Shown one piece after another: positions 53,478 to 61,940 of a stretch of DNA of 64,000 nt. How positions within the stretch are numbered: the first letter of the stretch is position 1; each line of letters starts with the position of its first letter. Origin of the DNA: Kordia jejudonensis (GTDB lineage Bacteria > Bacteroidota > Bacteroidia > Flavobacteriales > Flavobacteriaceae); NCBI RefSeq assembly GCF_001005315.1, contig NZ_LBMG01000010.1, positions 62,001 through 126,000 on the forward strand. The letters are read 5' to 3'. Below the pieces are notes generated by a model. The model was given only the letters and a program-made list of their open reading frames with translations. It was not told the origin of the DNA and searched no databases. A program made the position numbers and the translations under genes.

Positions 53478-54851
53478 TAGCAATACTAATCCTAGAATAT
53501 AGACTAACGAACCGACCAACATTAAAATAATGGTGTATGGTAATATTTCTTTTGCTTTTAAGCGTGTAATTCCTAACAATGGTAATGCCCAAAATGGTTG
53601 TAACATATTTGTAATTTGATCTCCGTATGCTAACGCCATAATGGCTTTTGGCAATGGAACACCTAATTTTAAAGCAGATTCTATGACAATTGGTCCTTGA
53701 ATAGCCCATTGTCCGCCACCACTTGGTACAAAAATATTGACCAATCCTGCACTAAAAAAGGTAAAGATTGGCAAGGTCACTTCGGTTGCAACCGAAACGA
53801 ATCCGTCTGAAATCATTCCGACCATTCCAGAACTTTTCATAATACCCATGATTCCAAAATAGAGTGGAAATTGTATCAAAATCCCTGAAGTTCCTTTGAT
53901 AGCTTCTTCTATAGCGTTTAAAAAACTTTTGAAATTTCCGTGCAATATAATTGCCAAACCAAGCATTAAAAAATTAAGCATATTGGGCGAAAGCGAATCT
54001 AAACTACTGCCATATTGAAGAAAAAACACAAATAATAACAATGCTCCAAATGCTATGGCAAACCAGTTTGAATGATCTAATTTTTCTGCGCCTTCTAGAT
54101 TTTCTTTAGCTGTATTTTCAAACTCATAGTCTGGTAAATTGAGTTCGGTTGGTGCTGCTTTTTTTGAAATGAGACTTAAGGTTAATGGAATTACTATTAG
54201 TAATATCGCGAATAAAAGTAAATTCCACCAACTAAATATGGTGCTACTCGATTTGATGATTTCTGGAATTTGTGCCATCATATTTGCATCTAACATACCA
54301 TTCATCAAACCTTGCAAATGTCCTAACTCAGCCGCTTTTGAAGGTGCTGAACCGCTTATTCCTCCGTGCCAAACCATTAAACCAACATATCCAGCCGCAC
54401 CGACTAACGGATAATTTATTGGAATTTGATGTTTCTGCGCGTGTTCTCCCACTTTTCTCGCCAAGATTGCTCCAAATATTAAACCCAATCCCCAATTGAA
54501 AAACGCAACCAACATCGTTGTTACACTGACCAAAACCACTGCATTTGTGGTATTTGTCACTGATTTTGTAATTTTTAAAATGAGTTTATTTACAGGTTTG
54601 CTTAATACCAATACATGTCCTAACACCAAAATTAACATCATTTGATATGCAAAAACGAGCAAGCTAGAATTCCAAATTCCTTCTTCCCAATACGATAACA
54701 CTTGAACAAAATGCGCGTCAACTGTTGCTGTTTCAGGCTTTGTAAATACTGTTGCCAGCACGATGGTGAGCAATGTTAGTAAAACCGCAATCGTAAATGG
54801 AGATGGCAAATAACGCTTGAACAACGTTTCGATAGCTTTGGTAATTTGCAT
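53475..54851 (-). CDS. AtoE-type short-chain fatty acid transporter
   Basis: 458 residues with about twelve membrane helices. The N-terminus FKRYLPSPFTIAVLLTLLTIVLA, then YQMMLILVLGHVLVLS, NWGLGLIFGAILARKVG and FVPSGGGQWAIQGPIVIESA are characteristic of the AtoE/TIGR00366 family. Members are proposed to import short-chain fatty acids such as acetoacetate or butyrate; direct evidence is thin. It is monocistronic by spacing. Confidence 0.88.
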   Translation of the reverse strand: MQITKAIETLFKRYLPSPFTIAVLLTLLTIVLATVFTKPETATVDAHFVQVLSYWEEGIWNSSLLVFAYQMMLILVLGHVLVLSKPVNKLILKITKSVTNTTNAVVLVSVTTMLVAFFNWGLGLIFGAILARKVGEHAQKHQIPINYPLVGAAGYVGLMVWHGGISGSAPSKAAELGHLQGLMNGMLDANMMAQIPEIIKSSSTIFSWWNLLLFAILLIVIPLTLSLISKKAAPTELNLPDYEFENTAKENLEGAEKLDHSNWFAIAFGALLLFVFFLQYGSSLDSLSPNMLNFLMLGLAIILHGNFKSFLNAIEEAIKGTSGILIQFPLYFGIMGIMKSSGMVGMISDGFVSVATEVTLPIFTFFSAGLVNIFVPSGGGQWAIQGPIVIESALKLGVPLPKAIMALAYGDQITNMLQPFWALPLLGITRLKAKEILPYTIILMLVGSLVYILGLVLL

Positions 54852-54932
54852 GTGTTGGTTTTTGCTGTGAATTTACAAAAATTCTAATTCGTCCAAATCA
54901 GCACTGTTTAAATTTTATAGAGTAAAAAAACA

Positions 54933-55142
54933 ATGCAGAATTCCGTATCTTGTAATTTGTTAAATTTTAAATCAATATCATTGAGAATTAAATACTGTGA
55001 GATTTGCAAAAATGATTTTTCAACCATGTATCGCATCCAATATAAGCCATCACAATCATGGGTTTTTGCTTGTAAAGATTGCTTATTATCTGTAAAAAGC
55101 GATAATAAACACTATCGTTATGGAGGTACTTGGAAAAAGTAA
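54933..55142 (+). CDS. Small zinc-ribbon-like protein
   Basis: 69 residues with two CxxC pairs (YCEICKND and FACKDCLL), 24 residues apart, suggesting a treble-clef or zinc-ribbon site. A conserved-looking tail HYRYGGTWKK follows. A TTG at 54981 (LRIKYCEIC) is an alternative start that would remove a low-complexity N-terminus and leave a 53-residue protein. Function is unknown. It lies 70 bp upstream of the SulP gene and may share its transcript. Confidence 0.65.
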   Translation: MQNSVSCNLLNFKSISLRIKYCEICKNDFSTMYRIQYKPSQSWVFACKDCLLSVKSDNKHYRYGGTWKK

Positions 55143-55212
55143 TATTTGTACATACATCCACAATAATTTTCAACTAAAAAAAGTGTAAAACAAAATATAA
55201 AAAAAGAGAAAT

Positions 55213-56883
55213 ATGCTGAAAAAATTATACGATTTTAAAAATTTTAAAGGTGATTTCACGGGTGGACTCGTAGCTGGAGTTGTAGCCTTACCACTCGCAT
55301 TAGCATTTGGAGTTCAGTCTGGAATGGGCGCTACAGCAGGTTTATACGGAGCAATCGCTGTTGGTATTTTTGCTGCTTTATTTGGCGGAACGGAAACGCA
55401 AGCTAGTGGTCCAACAGGTCCAATGACGGTTGTTTCAGCCGCATTGATTGCCGCTGCTATTCAAATGAACGGAAGCCTTGATAATGGCATGAGTATCATT
55501 TTAGCAACCTTTTTATTGGGCGGAATTTTCCAAGTAGTTTTCGGATTTTTAAATATTGCGAGTTACGTAAAATATTTCCCCTATCCCGTCATCTCTGGGT
55601 TTATGAGTGGTGTGGGACTCATTATTGTTATTTTACAAATATTTCCTTTTGCAGGAATGCCTTCTTCAAAATCGACCGTAGCCGTTATTCAAAATTTTCC
55701 GAGTTTATTCTCAGATTTTAATCCATATGCATTGCTTTTAGGAGGAATTACTATTGTGGTATATTATCTTTTTCCAAAAATCACAAAGGCGATTCCGAGT
55801 GCTTTGGTAGCGCTTATTGTTGCCACGTTGATTGCTTATTTTTTAAAATTAGATGTTCCGTTGATTGGAGAAATTCCTTCAGGATTGCCAACATTTCAAT
55901 TGGGTAATATTTTGAGTATTGATTCCAGCGCTTATGCTACTATTGTAGAATATGCAGTAGTTTTGGCAGTACTTGGAAGTATTGATTCCTTGTTGACTTC
56001 TGTGATTGCAGACAATATGACTAAGACCAAACATAATAGCAATCGAGAACTTATTGGACAAGGAATTGGAAATATGATTGCCGCAGCCATTGGAGGAATT
56101 CCAGGAGCTGGAGCAACGAAAGGAACGGTTGTAAACATTAATGCTGGTGGAAAAACTAGAGTTTCTGGTGTGTTACATGGACTTTTCTTATTGGCCGTTT
56201 TACTTGGTTTGGGACAATTAGCCGCGCACATTCCGTTATGTGTTTTGGCAGGTTTGCTGATTCCTATTGGATTTAAGATTGTAGATTTTAAAGGATTAAA
56301 GCATCTTTTAAAAGTACCAAAAGCAGATGCCGTTATTATGATATTGGTATTATTGATTACTACGTTTGGAAGTTTGATTCAGGCAGTAGGCATCGGAATT
56401 GCACTTGCGTGTTTGTTATTTATGAAAAAATCTGGTGACATTAGTGAAAAAGGCATGGAAGTTGGAAATATCGCAGATATTGATGGTTCAAAACCTTGGC
56501 AGGATGAAATTGAGTTTTATGAAGAATACAAAAGTAAAGTCATCATCAAGCATTTGTATGGCCCTTTATTTTTCGGTTTCACTTCGTACTTTAAAGATCA
56601 AATTCAATTGTTACCTGAAGATATAAAAGCGGTTATTTTTAGGATGGATAGAGTTCCGTATATTGATCAATCTGGTTTGTATACGTTGGAAGATATCATT
56701 TTTGATTTGCGTGCGAAAAACATCGAAGTTATTTTAGTTGGTTTGCAAGAACAACCGTGTGACATGTTGAAAAAGGTAGATATCATTCCTGATCTTGTTC
56801 CAGAAGATGATTTATTTAAGACCATTGATGATAGTTTTGAATATTTGAAAATTAAGTTGAAAGGAACTGCAATTGTGAAGTAG
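55213..56883 (+). CDS. SulP-family anion transporter with STAS domain
   Basis: 556 residues. A SLC26/SulP membrane domain (about 1-410) has FTGGLVAGVVALPLALAFGV, GGTETQASGPTGPMTVV and a C-terminal STAS domain (about 445-550) with FRMDRVPYIDQSGLYTLEDII. Members carry sulfate, bicarbonate or other anions, often coupled to Na+ or H+. The substrate is not shown by sequence. A terminator follows at 57013-57043. Confidence 0.92.
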   Translation: MLKKLYDFKNFKGDFTGGLVAGVVALPLALAFGVQSGMGATAGLYGAIAVGIFAALFGGTETQASGPTGPMTVVSAALIAAAIQMNGSLDNGMSIILATFLLGGIFQVVFGFLNIASYVKYFPYPVISGFMSGVGLIIVILQIFPFAGMPSSKSTVAVIQNFPSLFSDFNPYALLLGGITIVVYYLFPKITKAIPSALVALIVATLIAYFLKLDVPLIGEIPSGLPTFQLGNILSIDSSAYATIVEYAVVLAVLGSIDSLLTSVIADNMTKTKHNSNRELIGQGIGNMIAAAIGGIPGAGATKGTVVNINAGGKTRVSGVLHGLFLLAVLLGLGQLAAHIPLCVLAGLLIPIGFKIVDFKGLKHLLKVPKADAVIMILVLLITTFGSLIQAVGIGIALACLLFMKKSGDISEKGMEVGNIADIDGSKPWQDEIEFYEEYKSKVIIKHLYGPLFFGFTSYFKDQIQLLPEDIKAVIFRMDRVPYIDQSGLYTLEDIIFDLRAKNIEVILVGLQEQPCDMLKKVDIIPDLVPEDDLFKTIDDSFEYLKIKLKGTAIVK

Positions 56884-57012
56884 TTCATTCATTAAAATAT
56901 TTGTTTTGAAGAACCTGTAACGTTGATTGTTATGGGTTTTTTGTTTTTGTGATTTCGATTCGGTTTAATTTCCATAAAGTATCGCTTTTAAATAAAAAAC
57001 ATACCAAAATAA

Positions 57013-57043
57013 AAAAGCAAGCTATGTATTTTAGCTTGCTTTT
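57013..57043 (+). terminator. Terminator downstream of the SulP gene
   Basis: Stem AAAAGCAAGCTA (57013-57024)/TAGCTTGCTTTT (57032-57043) with a 7-nt loop, 129 bp after the stop at 56883. The 333-bp gap 56884-57216 otherwise holds a tRNA fragment, a second hairpin and a short repeat. Confidence 0.8.
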
Positions 57044-57053
57044 CATGTATTCT

Positions 57054-57098
57054 TGACTTAGGCAGGATTCAAACCTGCAACCTTTTGAGCCGTAATCT
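57054..57098 (-). pseudogene. 3' fragment of a tRNA-Arg(ACG)-like gene
   Basis: Read on the minus strand, 45 nt match the last part of a tRNA: anticodon loop TTACGGC (ACG), 3' anticodon stem TCAAA, variable AGGTT, T arm GCAGG-TTTGAAT-CCTGC, acceptor CTAAGTC and discriminator A. The D arm, the 5' acceptor strand and most of the 5' anticodon stem are missing: upstream (57099-57116) is T-rich unrelated sequence. T-loop position 56 is T instead of the near-invariant C. It is not a functional tRNA. Confidence 0.55.
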
Positions 57099-57115
57099 AA
57101 AACTTTCAAAACAAA

Positions 57116-57147
57116 AAAACCTCATAACATTTTTGCTATGAGGTTTT
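57116..57147. terminator. Hairpin between the tRNA fragment and DUF3127 gene
   Basis: Stem AAAACCTCATA (57116-57126)/TATGAGGTTTT (57137-57147) with A and T runs on both sides. It lies 70 bp after the DUF3127 stop codon in the minus-strand sense and could end that operon. Confidence 0.75.
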
Positions 57148-57164
57148 GTGTTTTTAATAAAGTA

Positions 57165-57180
57165 TCTCGACTGCGCTCGA
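57165..57180. repeat. Dispersed repeat TCTCGACTGCGCTCGA
   Basis: A second copy of the element at 43974-43989, with AAAGTATCTCGACTGCGCT shared. TCGA arms flank CTGCGC. Confidence 0.5.
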
Positions 57181-57216
57181 TATGACAAGTTACAGACGAT
57201 AACTATTTTCAATTTC

Positions 57217-57594
57217 TTAAAAAGGCAAATCGTCGTGATCTTCTTCTTTGAAGTCGTTTGCTGGTTCAAAAGCATCTGCTGGTGGCACTGGTGGCATTCC
57301 TGCAGCTGGCGCTTCTGATTGTAAGTTTTCAATTCTCCAACCTTGAATAGAGTTGAAGTATTTTGTTTCTCCTTGCGGATTTACCCATTCTCTTCCACGC
57401 AAGTTAATGCTGATTTTTACAGCTTGTCCAACTTGAAAACTGTCTAATAAATCTGTTTTATCTTGTACAAATTCCACCATAATGTGTTGTGGATATTGTT
57501 CTTCAGTTGTCACTACAATTTCGCGCTTTCTAAATCCATTGTTTCCAAACGTCTGCGTTTGCCCGATCATTTTGACTTTTCCTTGTACTTCCAT
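57217..57594 (-). CDS. DUF3127 single-stranded-DNA-binding-like protein
   Basis: 125 residues from the ATG at 57594; the frame to 57630 would overlap the upstream gene. The OB-like domain has MEVQGKVKMIGQTQTFGNNGFRKREIVV, a family signature, and a C-terminal acidic tail ending DDLPF, like the SSB peptide that recruits replication and repair partners. It follows the flavin reductase gene by 11 bp on the minus strand. Confidence 0.85.
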   Translation of the reverse strand: MEVQGKVKMIGQTQTFGNNGFRKREIVVTTEEQYPQHIMVEFVQDKTDLLDSFQVGQAVKISINLRGREWVNPQGETKYFNSIQGWRIENLQSEAPAAGMPPVPPADAFEPANDFKEEDHDDLPF

Positions 57595-57605
57595 GTTCTT
57601 GTTAT

Positions 57606-58466
57606 CTATGTTGCTAATAATATGTTCCAAGCAGTTTTTACATCTCCTTTTGCTAGAAATTCTTGTGCTGCTTTATGATTTGTTTCTTTATTTTCTGAAA
57701 TCGTAATTTCAGTAGTTTTGATAAATTCTTGTATTTCAGCTTCCGTAGGCAATTGTTCTACATTTCCTAAAATTCCAAGATCGTTTCCTGTTAGCACTTT
57801 GCTTGTACGAATCGCTTCTGGAATTTGATCAACACCAATTCCTAAGGTAGCAATTGGTTTTGGAATTTCAAAAAATCCATCGCGTGCTCTACTGTAAAAA
57901 CTTCCGCCAGCTCTGGCTACCAAATCTATTTTGTAATGATCAATGCTACCACGATCATTCAAAACGTCTTCATTGATGTGCAATTTGACCACTTCACAAA
58001 TAATCAAATTTCCTGCACCACCTTCATTTCCTAAATGTACAATTTCATTCACTTTGCATTCAAATTGCACAGGCGATTCTGCTACACGAAACGGTTTTAC
58101 GATGTCGGAAGCCAACATGGTCAATCCTGCTTTTTCAAACTCATTTACACCTTCGGCATATTCCGTACTACTCAACGACATTTGTTGCACAATCGCATGA
58201 TTTACCACATTAATGACCACTTCTTTCGTTGCCATTGCATTTTCAAGCGTATGTTTTGTGGTATTGTCACGAACTCTTCGCGCTGGCGAGAAAATCATGA
58301 TAGGCGGATTGGCACTAAACACATTGAAAAAACTATACGGAGACAAATTTGGATTCCCGTCAGCATCTACAGTGCTTGCAAAGGCAATGGGTCTTGGTGC
58401 GACGGCGCCTAGCAAATATCCATGGAGTTTGGCTGTTGGAATTTCTTTTGGATCAATAGATACCAT
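57606..58466 (-). CDS. Flavin reductase-family (DIM6/NTAB) protein
   Basis: 286 residues from the ATG at 58466; a TTG at 58490 is less likely. The FMN-binding fold has LHGYLLGAVAPRPIAFASTVDADGNPNLSPYSFFNVFSANPP and SSTEYAEGVNEFEKAGLT. Members reduce flavins with NAD(P)H or bind FMN as partners of monooxygenases. The short variant found with DUF3127 in Flavobacteriaceae has an unknown partner. Confidence 0.88.
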   Translation of the reverse strand: MVSIDPKEIPTAKLHGYLLGAVAPRPIAFASTVDADGNPNLSPYSFFNVFSANPPIMIFSPARRVRDNTTKHTLENAMATKEVVINVVNHAIVQQMSLSSTEYAEGVNEFEKAGLTMLASDIVKPFRVAESPVQFECKVNEIVHLGNEGGAGNLIICEVVKLHINEDVLNDRGSIDHYKIDLVARAGGSFYSRARDGFFEIPKPIATLGIGVDQIPEAIRTSKVLTGNDLGILGNVEQLPTEAEIQEFIKTTEITISENKETNHKAAQEFLAKGDVKTAWNILLAT

Positions 58467-58631
58467 TTTCAATGTTTTTATGTGGCACAAAATTAGTGTA
58501 AAAAAGCGGAGGAAACAACTCTATTTATTTTCGACATTAATACGTCATTACTTACTTTTTTAAGAAGTTAAATACTATTTAATCCGTTTTATCGTTACTT
58601 TTAAGAAAAATAAACCAAAATTTTAAAAATT

Positions 58632-58841
58632 ATGATTAAAAAAATTTTAAATGTCGATGGTGTAAAAGCGTTGACGAAAACAGAACAGCATACTGTTTTG
58701 GGAGGAATATTCATAAACTGTAAACCATTTTCAGTAAATAACACATATTATATAGAATGCTATGACCTTAATAAGGAAGAATATATAATCGTTACTACAA
58801 TGGGAACTCCAGTAGATTGTGATGAAATTTATGATCATTAA
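58632..58841 (+). CDS. Short peptide with double-glycine leader (bacteriocin-like)
   Basis: A 69-residue peptide. Residues 1-25 resemble a ComC/bacteriocin-type double-glycine leader (MIKKILNVDGVKALTKTEQ...LGG), followed by a 44-residue core with three cysteines and an acidic tail (CDEIYDH). Its leader differs from the LNLNK type at 9151, so it is another class. No ABC peptidase or modification gene is adjacent; the neighbours are a flavin reductase and a histidine kinase. Confidence 0.6.
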   Translation: MIKKILNVDGVKALTKTEQHTVLGGIFINCKPFSVNNTYYIECYDLNKEEYIIVTTMGTPVDCDEIYDH

Positions 58842-58992
58842 CAACACAGACTAGATTTGATCTCTTACTATTCAAATTAGAGATTTATTAGATTTCAAAT
58901 CTAGTTCTGAATGATATTTATTTCTCTTTAAGTTTTTTTACAACAATAAAACTGTTAGTTTTCGTTTATATTAGTGTTTTCAATCAATTTGT

Positions 58993-60150
58993 ATGATTTT
59001 TAAAAATAGACAAGTTCTTATTCGTTGGATTCTTATTTTGGCATCTTTTGCCATTGTGTCTGGAATTTTATGGAATACGTATATTTTCTTTCAAGAGTTT
59101 AAAAAAGATGAACGTACCAAAATGGAGATTTGGGTTCGTTCATTTAATTCTATTAATGCAGGAGAAGATTTATTGTTAGCAGGAGATATCATTGCTACAG
59201 AAAACTCCAATCCCAGAATTATTAGAAATGATAAAGGTGGAGTCGAGACAATGAACATTGAAGAAGACAAAATTAAAGACTCAGTTTATATTAACAAAAA
59301 GATTCTTCAATTCTCCAAGGAAAATCAACCTATCGATATCATTTATTTTGACGAAAGTTTAAAGAAAGATGTAAAAGTAGGAACGCTTTATTACGGAAAT
59401 TCCGAAACTTTAAACAAACTCAAATATTATCCGCTTGCCTTACTTCTGATAATTGTACTGTTTGCCGCCGTTGCCTATTTCTTTTTTAGTGCTTCTAAAG
59501 CTTCGGAACAGAACAAGTTATGGGCAGGAATGGCGAAAGAAACCGCGCATCAAATTGGCACACCACTTTCATCTTTAGTAGGTTGGACAGAGATTTTAAA
59601 AACCGAAAATGTAGATCCTGAGTATGTTATGGAAATTGAAAAGGATATTGATCGACTGCAAACGATTACGGAACGATTTTCCAAAATTGGCTCGATTCCA
59701 ACTTTGATACGATTGGATATTGTGCAAGAAACCAGAGATTCTTATGATTATTTGCTTTCGCGAACTTCCAAATTGGTCCATTTTACTTTTAAAGCGCCCG
59801 AAACACCAATTTACAGCGAAATTAACGCGCAGTTGTACAGTTGGACTATTGAAAATATGGTTAAGAATGCCATTGACGCCATGAAAGGAAAAGGCGATTT
59901 GAAATTGGAAATTATTTCTACTGAAAAGTTTGTGAAAATTCAGATTACCGACAACGGAAAAGGAATTCCTAAACGAAATTTTAAAAAGGTGTTTCAACCT
60001 GGATTTACCAGTAAAAAACGTGGTTGGGGATTGGGTTTATCACTCGCCAAACGTATTGTTGAGAACTATCATGATGGAAAAGTAAAGGTGTTAAAATCAG
60101 AACTTGGGAAAGGAACAACCATGCAAATTTCGTTGAAAACAGTAGGATAA
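58993..60150 (+). CDS. Sensor histidine kinase with two membrane helices
   Basis: 385 residues. N-terminal helix (VLIRWILILASFAIVSGILW), a short extracytoplasmic region, a second helix at about 145-168 (ALLLIIVLFAAVAYFFF), a HisKA-like segment with H in KETAHQIGTPLSSLVGW and an ATPase domain with MVKNAIDAMKGKGDLKL, DNGKGIP and GWGLGLSLAKRI. No response regulator gene is adjacent, so it is an orphan kinase. It lies between a GG-leader peptide gene and HIT. Confidence 0.85.
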   Translation: MIFKNRQVLIRWILILASFAIVSGILWNTYIFFQEFKKDERTKMEIWVRSFNSINAGEDLLLAGDIIATENSNPRIIRNDKGGVETMNIEEDKIKDSVYINKKILQFSKENQPIDIIYFDESLKKDVKVGTLYYGNSETLNKLKYYPLALLLIIVLFAAVAYFFFSASKASEQNKLWAGMAKETAHQIGTPLSSLVGWTEILKTENVDPEYVMEIEKDIDRLQTITERFSKIGSIPTLIRLDIVQETRDSYDYLLSRTSKLVHFTFKAPETPIYSEINAQLYSWTIENMVKNAIDAMKGKGDLKLEIISTEKFVKIQITDNGKGIPKRNFKKVFQPGFTSKKRGWGLGLSLAKRIVENYHDGKVKVLKSELGKGTTMQISLKTVG

Positions 60151-60245
60151 ACTAGAATTGGGTTTTAGGTTTTGGGTTTTGGGTTTGGTAAGATTATTTT
60201 TCACTGTAAACTCCTAAACTTTTAAACTCTTACACTTCATGTTGT

Positions 60246-60635
60246 TTATAATGCTGATTTAATTTTTTCTGCAATTTCCTGAAATGCTTCTGGAGTTAAT
60301 TTTTCTTTGTTTTTAAAATTCATGCTATCCATTGTATGTAATGGAATTAAATGTACATGTGTGTGCGGAACTTCCAAGCCAATGACAGACATTCCCACAC
60401 GTTCGCAAGGAATTGTTTTTTCGATGGCAATGGCAATTTTCCGTGAAAAACGCATTAAACCTATATACGTTTCTTCGGGTAAATCGAATATTTTATCTAC
60501 TTCTATTTTTGGAATACACAACGTATGTCCTGCACTATTTGGGTTGATGTCTAAAAACGCATAGTAATTTTCGTCTTCAGCAATTTTATAAGATGGAATT
60601 TCTCCATTGATTATTTTCGTAAAAATAGAAGGCAT
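60246..60635 (-). CDS. HIT-family nucleotide hydrolase
   Basis: 129 residues with FTKIINGEIPSYKIAEDENYYAFLDINP and the histidine triad HTHVHLIPL near the end. HIT proteins hydrolyse nucleoside phosphoramidates or dinucleotides. It lies downstream of greA with an intervening terminator (60692-60724), a pairing widely conserved in Bacteroidota. Confidence 0.93.
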   Translation of the reverse strand: MPSIFTKIINGEIPSYKIAEDENYYAFLDINPNSAGHTLCIPKIEVDKIFDLPEETYIGLMRFSRKIAIAIEKTIPCERVGMSVIGLEVPHTHVHLIPLHTMDSMNFKNKEKLTPEAFQEIAEKIKSAL

Positions 60636-60691
60636 CGGCAGTGGTTTTATAGAATTTCTAAGATAAAAAAGTTCTTTCGTATTTGTACAAA

Positions 60692-60724
60692 AAAATCCTT
60701 TTTTAACAGGTAAGAAAGGATTTT
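60692..60724 (-). terminator. Terminator between greA and the HIT gene
   Basis: The minus-strand stem AAAATCCTTT/AAAGGATTTT with a 13-nt loop, followed by a T run, begins 23 bp after the greA stop. Confidence 0.8.
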
Positions 60725-60747
60725 ATGTGATTATGTATTGATTATTT

Positions 60748-61224
60748 CTAGTTTCTAGAAATTTCTAATATTTCAAATTTCATGGTTCCATTTGGCACTT
60801 TTACCTCAGCAATTTCTCCAACAGATTTTCCTAGCAATCCTTTTCCGATAGGAGACGTTACCGAAATTTTTCCTGTAGCTAAGTCAGCTTCACTTTCTGC
60901 AACTAACGTATAGGTTACTTCCATTCCGTTGGTGGTGTTTTTGATACGTACCGTAGAAAGTACTAATACTTTTGAAGTATCTAACTGGCTTTCGTCAATA
61001 ATTCTTGCAGTAGATAGTACCGTTTCCATTTTTGAAATACGCATCTCTAGTAATCCTTGCGCTTCTTTGGCGGCATCGTATTCTGCATTTTCACTTAAAT
61101 CACCTTTGTCTCTAGCTTCTGCAATGGCTTGTGAAGCTTTTAATCTTTCAACATTTTTTAAGTGATCTAGTTCGTCTCTTAACTTTTTTAGTCCTTCTGG
61201 TGTATAATAAGATACTTTACTCAT
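60748..61224 (-). CDS. greA: Transcription elongation factor GreA
   Basis: 158 residues: an N-terminal coiled coil (about 8-75; LKKLRDELDHLKNVERLKASQAIAEARDKGDLSENAEYDAAKEAQ) carrying the acidic tip DLSENAEYD, and a C-terminal FKBP-like domain with SPIGKGLLGKSVGEIAEV. It rescues arrested RNA polymerase by stimulating transcript cleavage. The mRNA leader may carry a hairpin (61301-61323). Confidence 0.96.
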   Translation of the reverse strand: MSKVSYYTPEGLKKLRDELDHLKNVERLKASQAIAEARDKGDLSENAEYDAAKEAQGLLEMRISKMETVLSTARIIDESQLDTSKVLVLSTVRIKNTTNGMEVTYTLVAESEADLATGKISVTSPIGKGLLGKSVGEIAEVKVPNGTMKFEILEISRN

Positions 61225-61300
61225 AATTTCTTCGTTTTCTATCTATTCATAGATCTGTTTTTGCACAACATATCACTTGTGTCTATTGTATAACGCAAAA

Positions 61301-61337
61301 AAATCCCATTAGATACGGGATTTGTTTTACAAATATA
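61301..61337 (-). promoter_or_regulatory. greA promoter element and start-proximal hairpin
   Basis: On the minus strand the exact -7 element TATATTTG (61337-61330) is followed by the hairpin AAATCCC...GGGATTT (61323-61317/61307-61301) and a T run, then 70 nt to the greA start. The hairpin would lie at or near +1 of the transcript. Terminator, attenuator and 5' protecting stem are all possible. Confidence 0.45.
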
Positions 61338-61420
61338 AGAAAATATTTAAAGAGCTTGTCTATGTTATTTTTTAAAAAAATGATTTGCGTAAATTGCAGA
61401 ACTTATTAAATATGAAATAA

Positions 61421-61864
61421 ATGAAACGATTTTTGATTGTATGCTGTCTTTTAGGATGTTTTTTGTCTTGTAATTCAGATGATGATGGAGTGAATAATAA
61501 TCCTTATGTACCGAATGCTTTGGTGCAATTTCAGGTAAACTTGAATTTACCACAATTTGACAATTTACGCTTTGCAGGTGGTTCTACATACATTGCTAAT
61601 GGTGGTGGCGTTCGTGGATTTTTTGTGTTTAATTTATCTGGCGATCAATTTTTTGCTTGGGAAGCAAGTTGTCCCAATCATATTCCGAATGATTGCTCAC
61701 GAATGACGATTTCAGGTGTTTTGGCAACTTGTGCCTGTGAAGATTATGAATATAGTTTGGCAAACGGTCAATTGTTGAATCCCGTTGAAGGTGCCGACAG
61801 TTTTCCGATGATTAATTATCGTGCTATAAAATCGGGCAATATTGTGACTATCTCGAATAATTAG
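61421..61864 (+). CDS. Lipoprotein with a degenerate Rieske-like domain
   Basis: 147 residues. The lipobox (LLGCFLSCNSDDD, Cys about 17) marks an envelope lipoprotein. The middle resembles a Rieske fold (VFNLSGDQFFAWEASCPNH...TCACEDYEYSLANGQLL), but the C-x-H and C-x-x-H cluster ligands are CPNH and CACE, with one His missing, so no 2Fe-2S cluster is expected. Members with this look are common in Flavobacteriaceae near greA; the role is unknown. Confidence 0.7.
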   Translation: MKRFLIVCCLLGCFLSCNSDDDGVNNNPYVPNALVQFQVNLNLPQFDNLRFAGGSTYIANGGGVRGFFVFNLSGDQFFAWEASCPNHIPNDCSRMTISGVLATCACEDYEYSLANGQLLNPVEGADSFPMINYRAIKSGNIVTISNN

Positions 61865-61906
61865 GGAACTGTAGTATTGAGATTTTAGTAGTGAGTATTA
61901 AGATAA

Positions 61907-61936
61907 AAAAAAGCGACTCTTTCAAGTCGCTTTTTT
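61907..61936. terminator. Bidirectional terminator between convergent genes
   Basis: Arms AAAAAAGCGACT and AGTCGCTTTTTT surround a short loop, between the Rieske-like gene (stop 61864) and the precursor peptide (stop 61941 on the minus strand). Confidence 0.85.
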
Positions 61937-61940
61937 GTTT

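Noticed and set aside
57054-57098. A complete tRNA gene
   Set aside because: The D arm, 5' acceptor strand and most of the 5' anticodon stem are absent, so it cannot fold as a tRNA.
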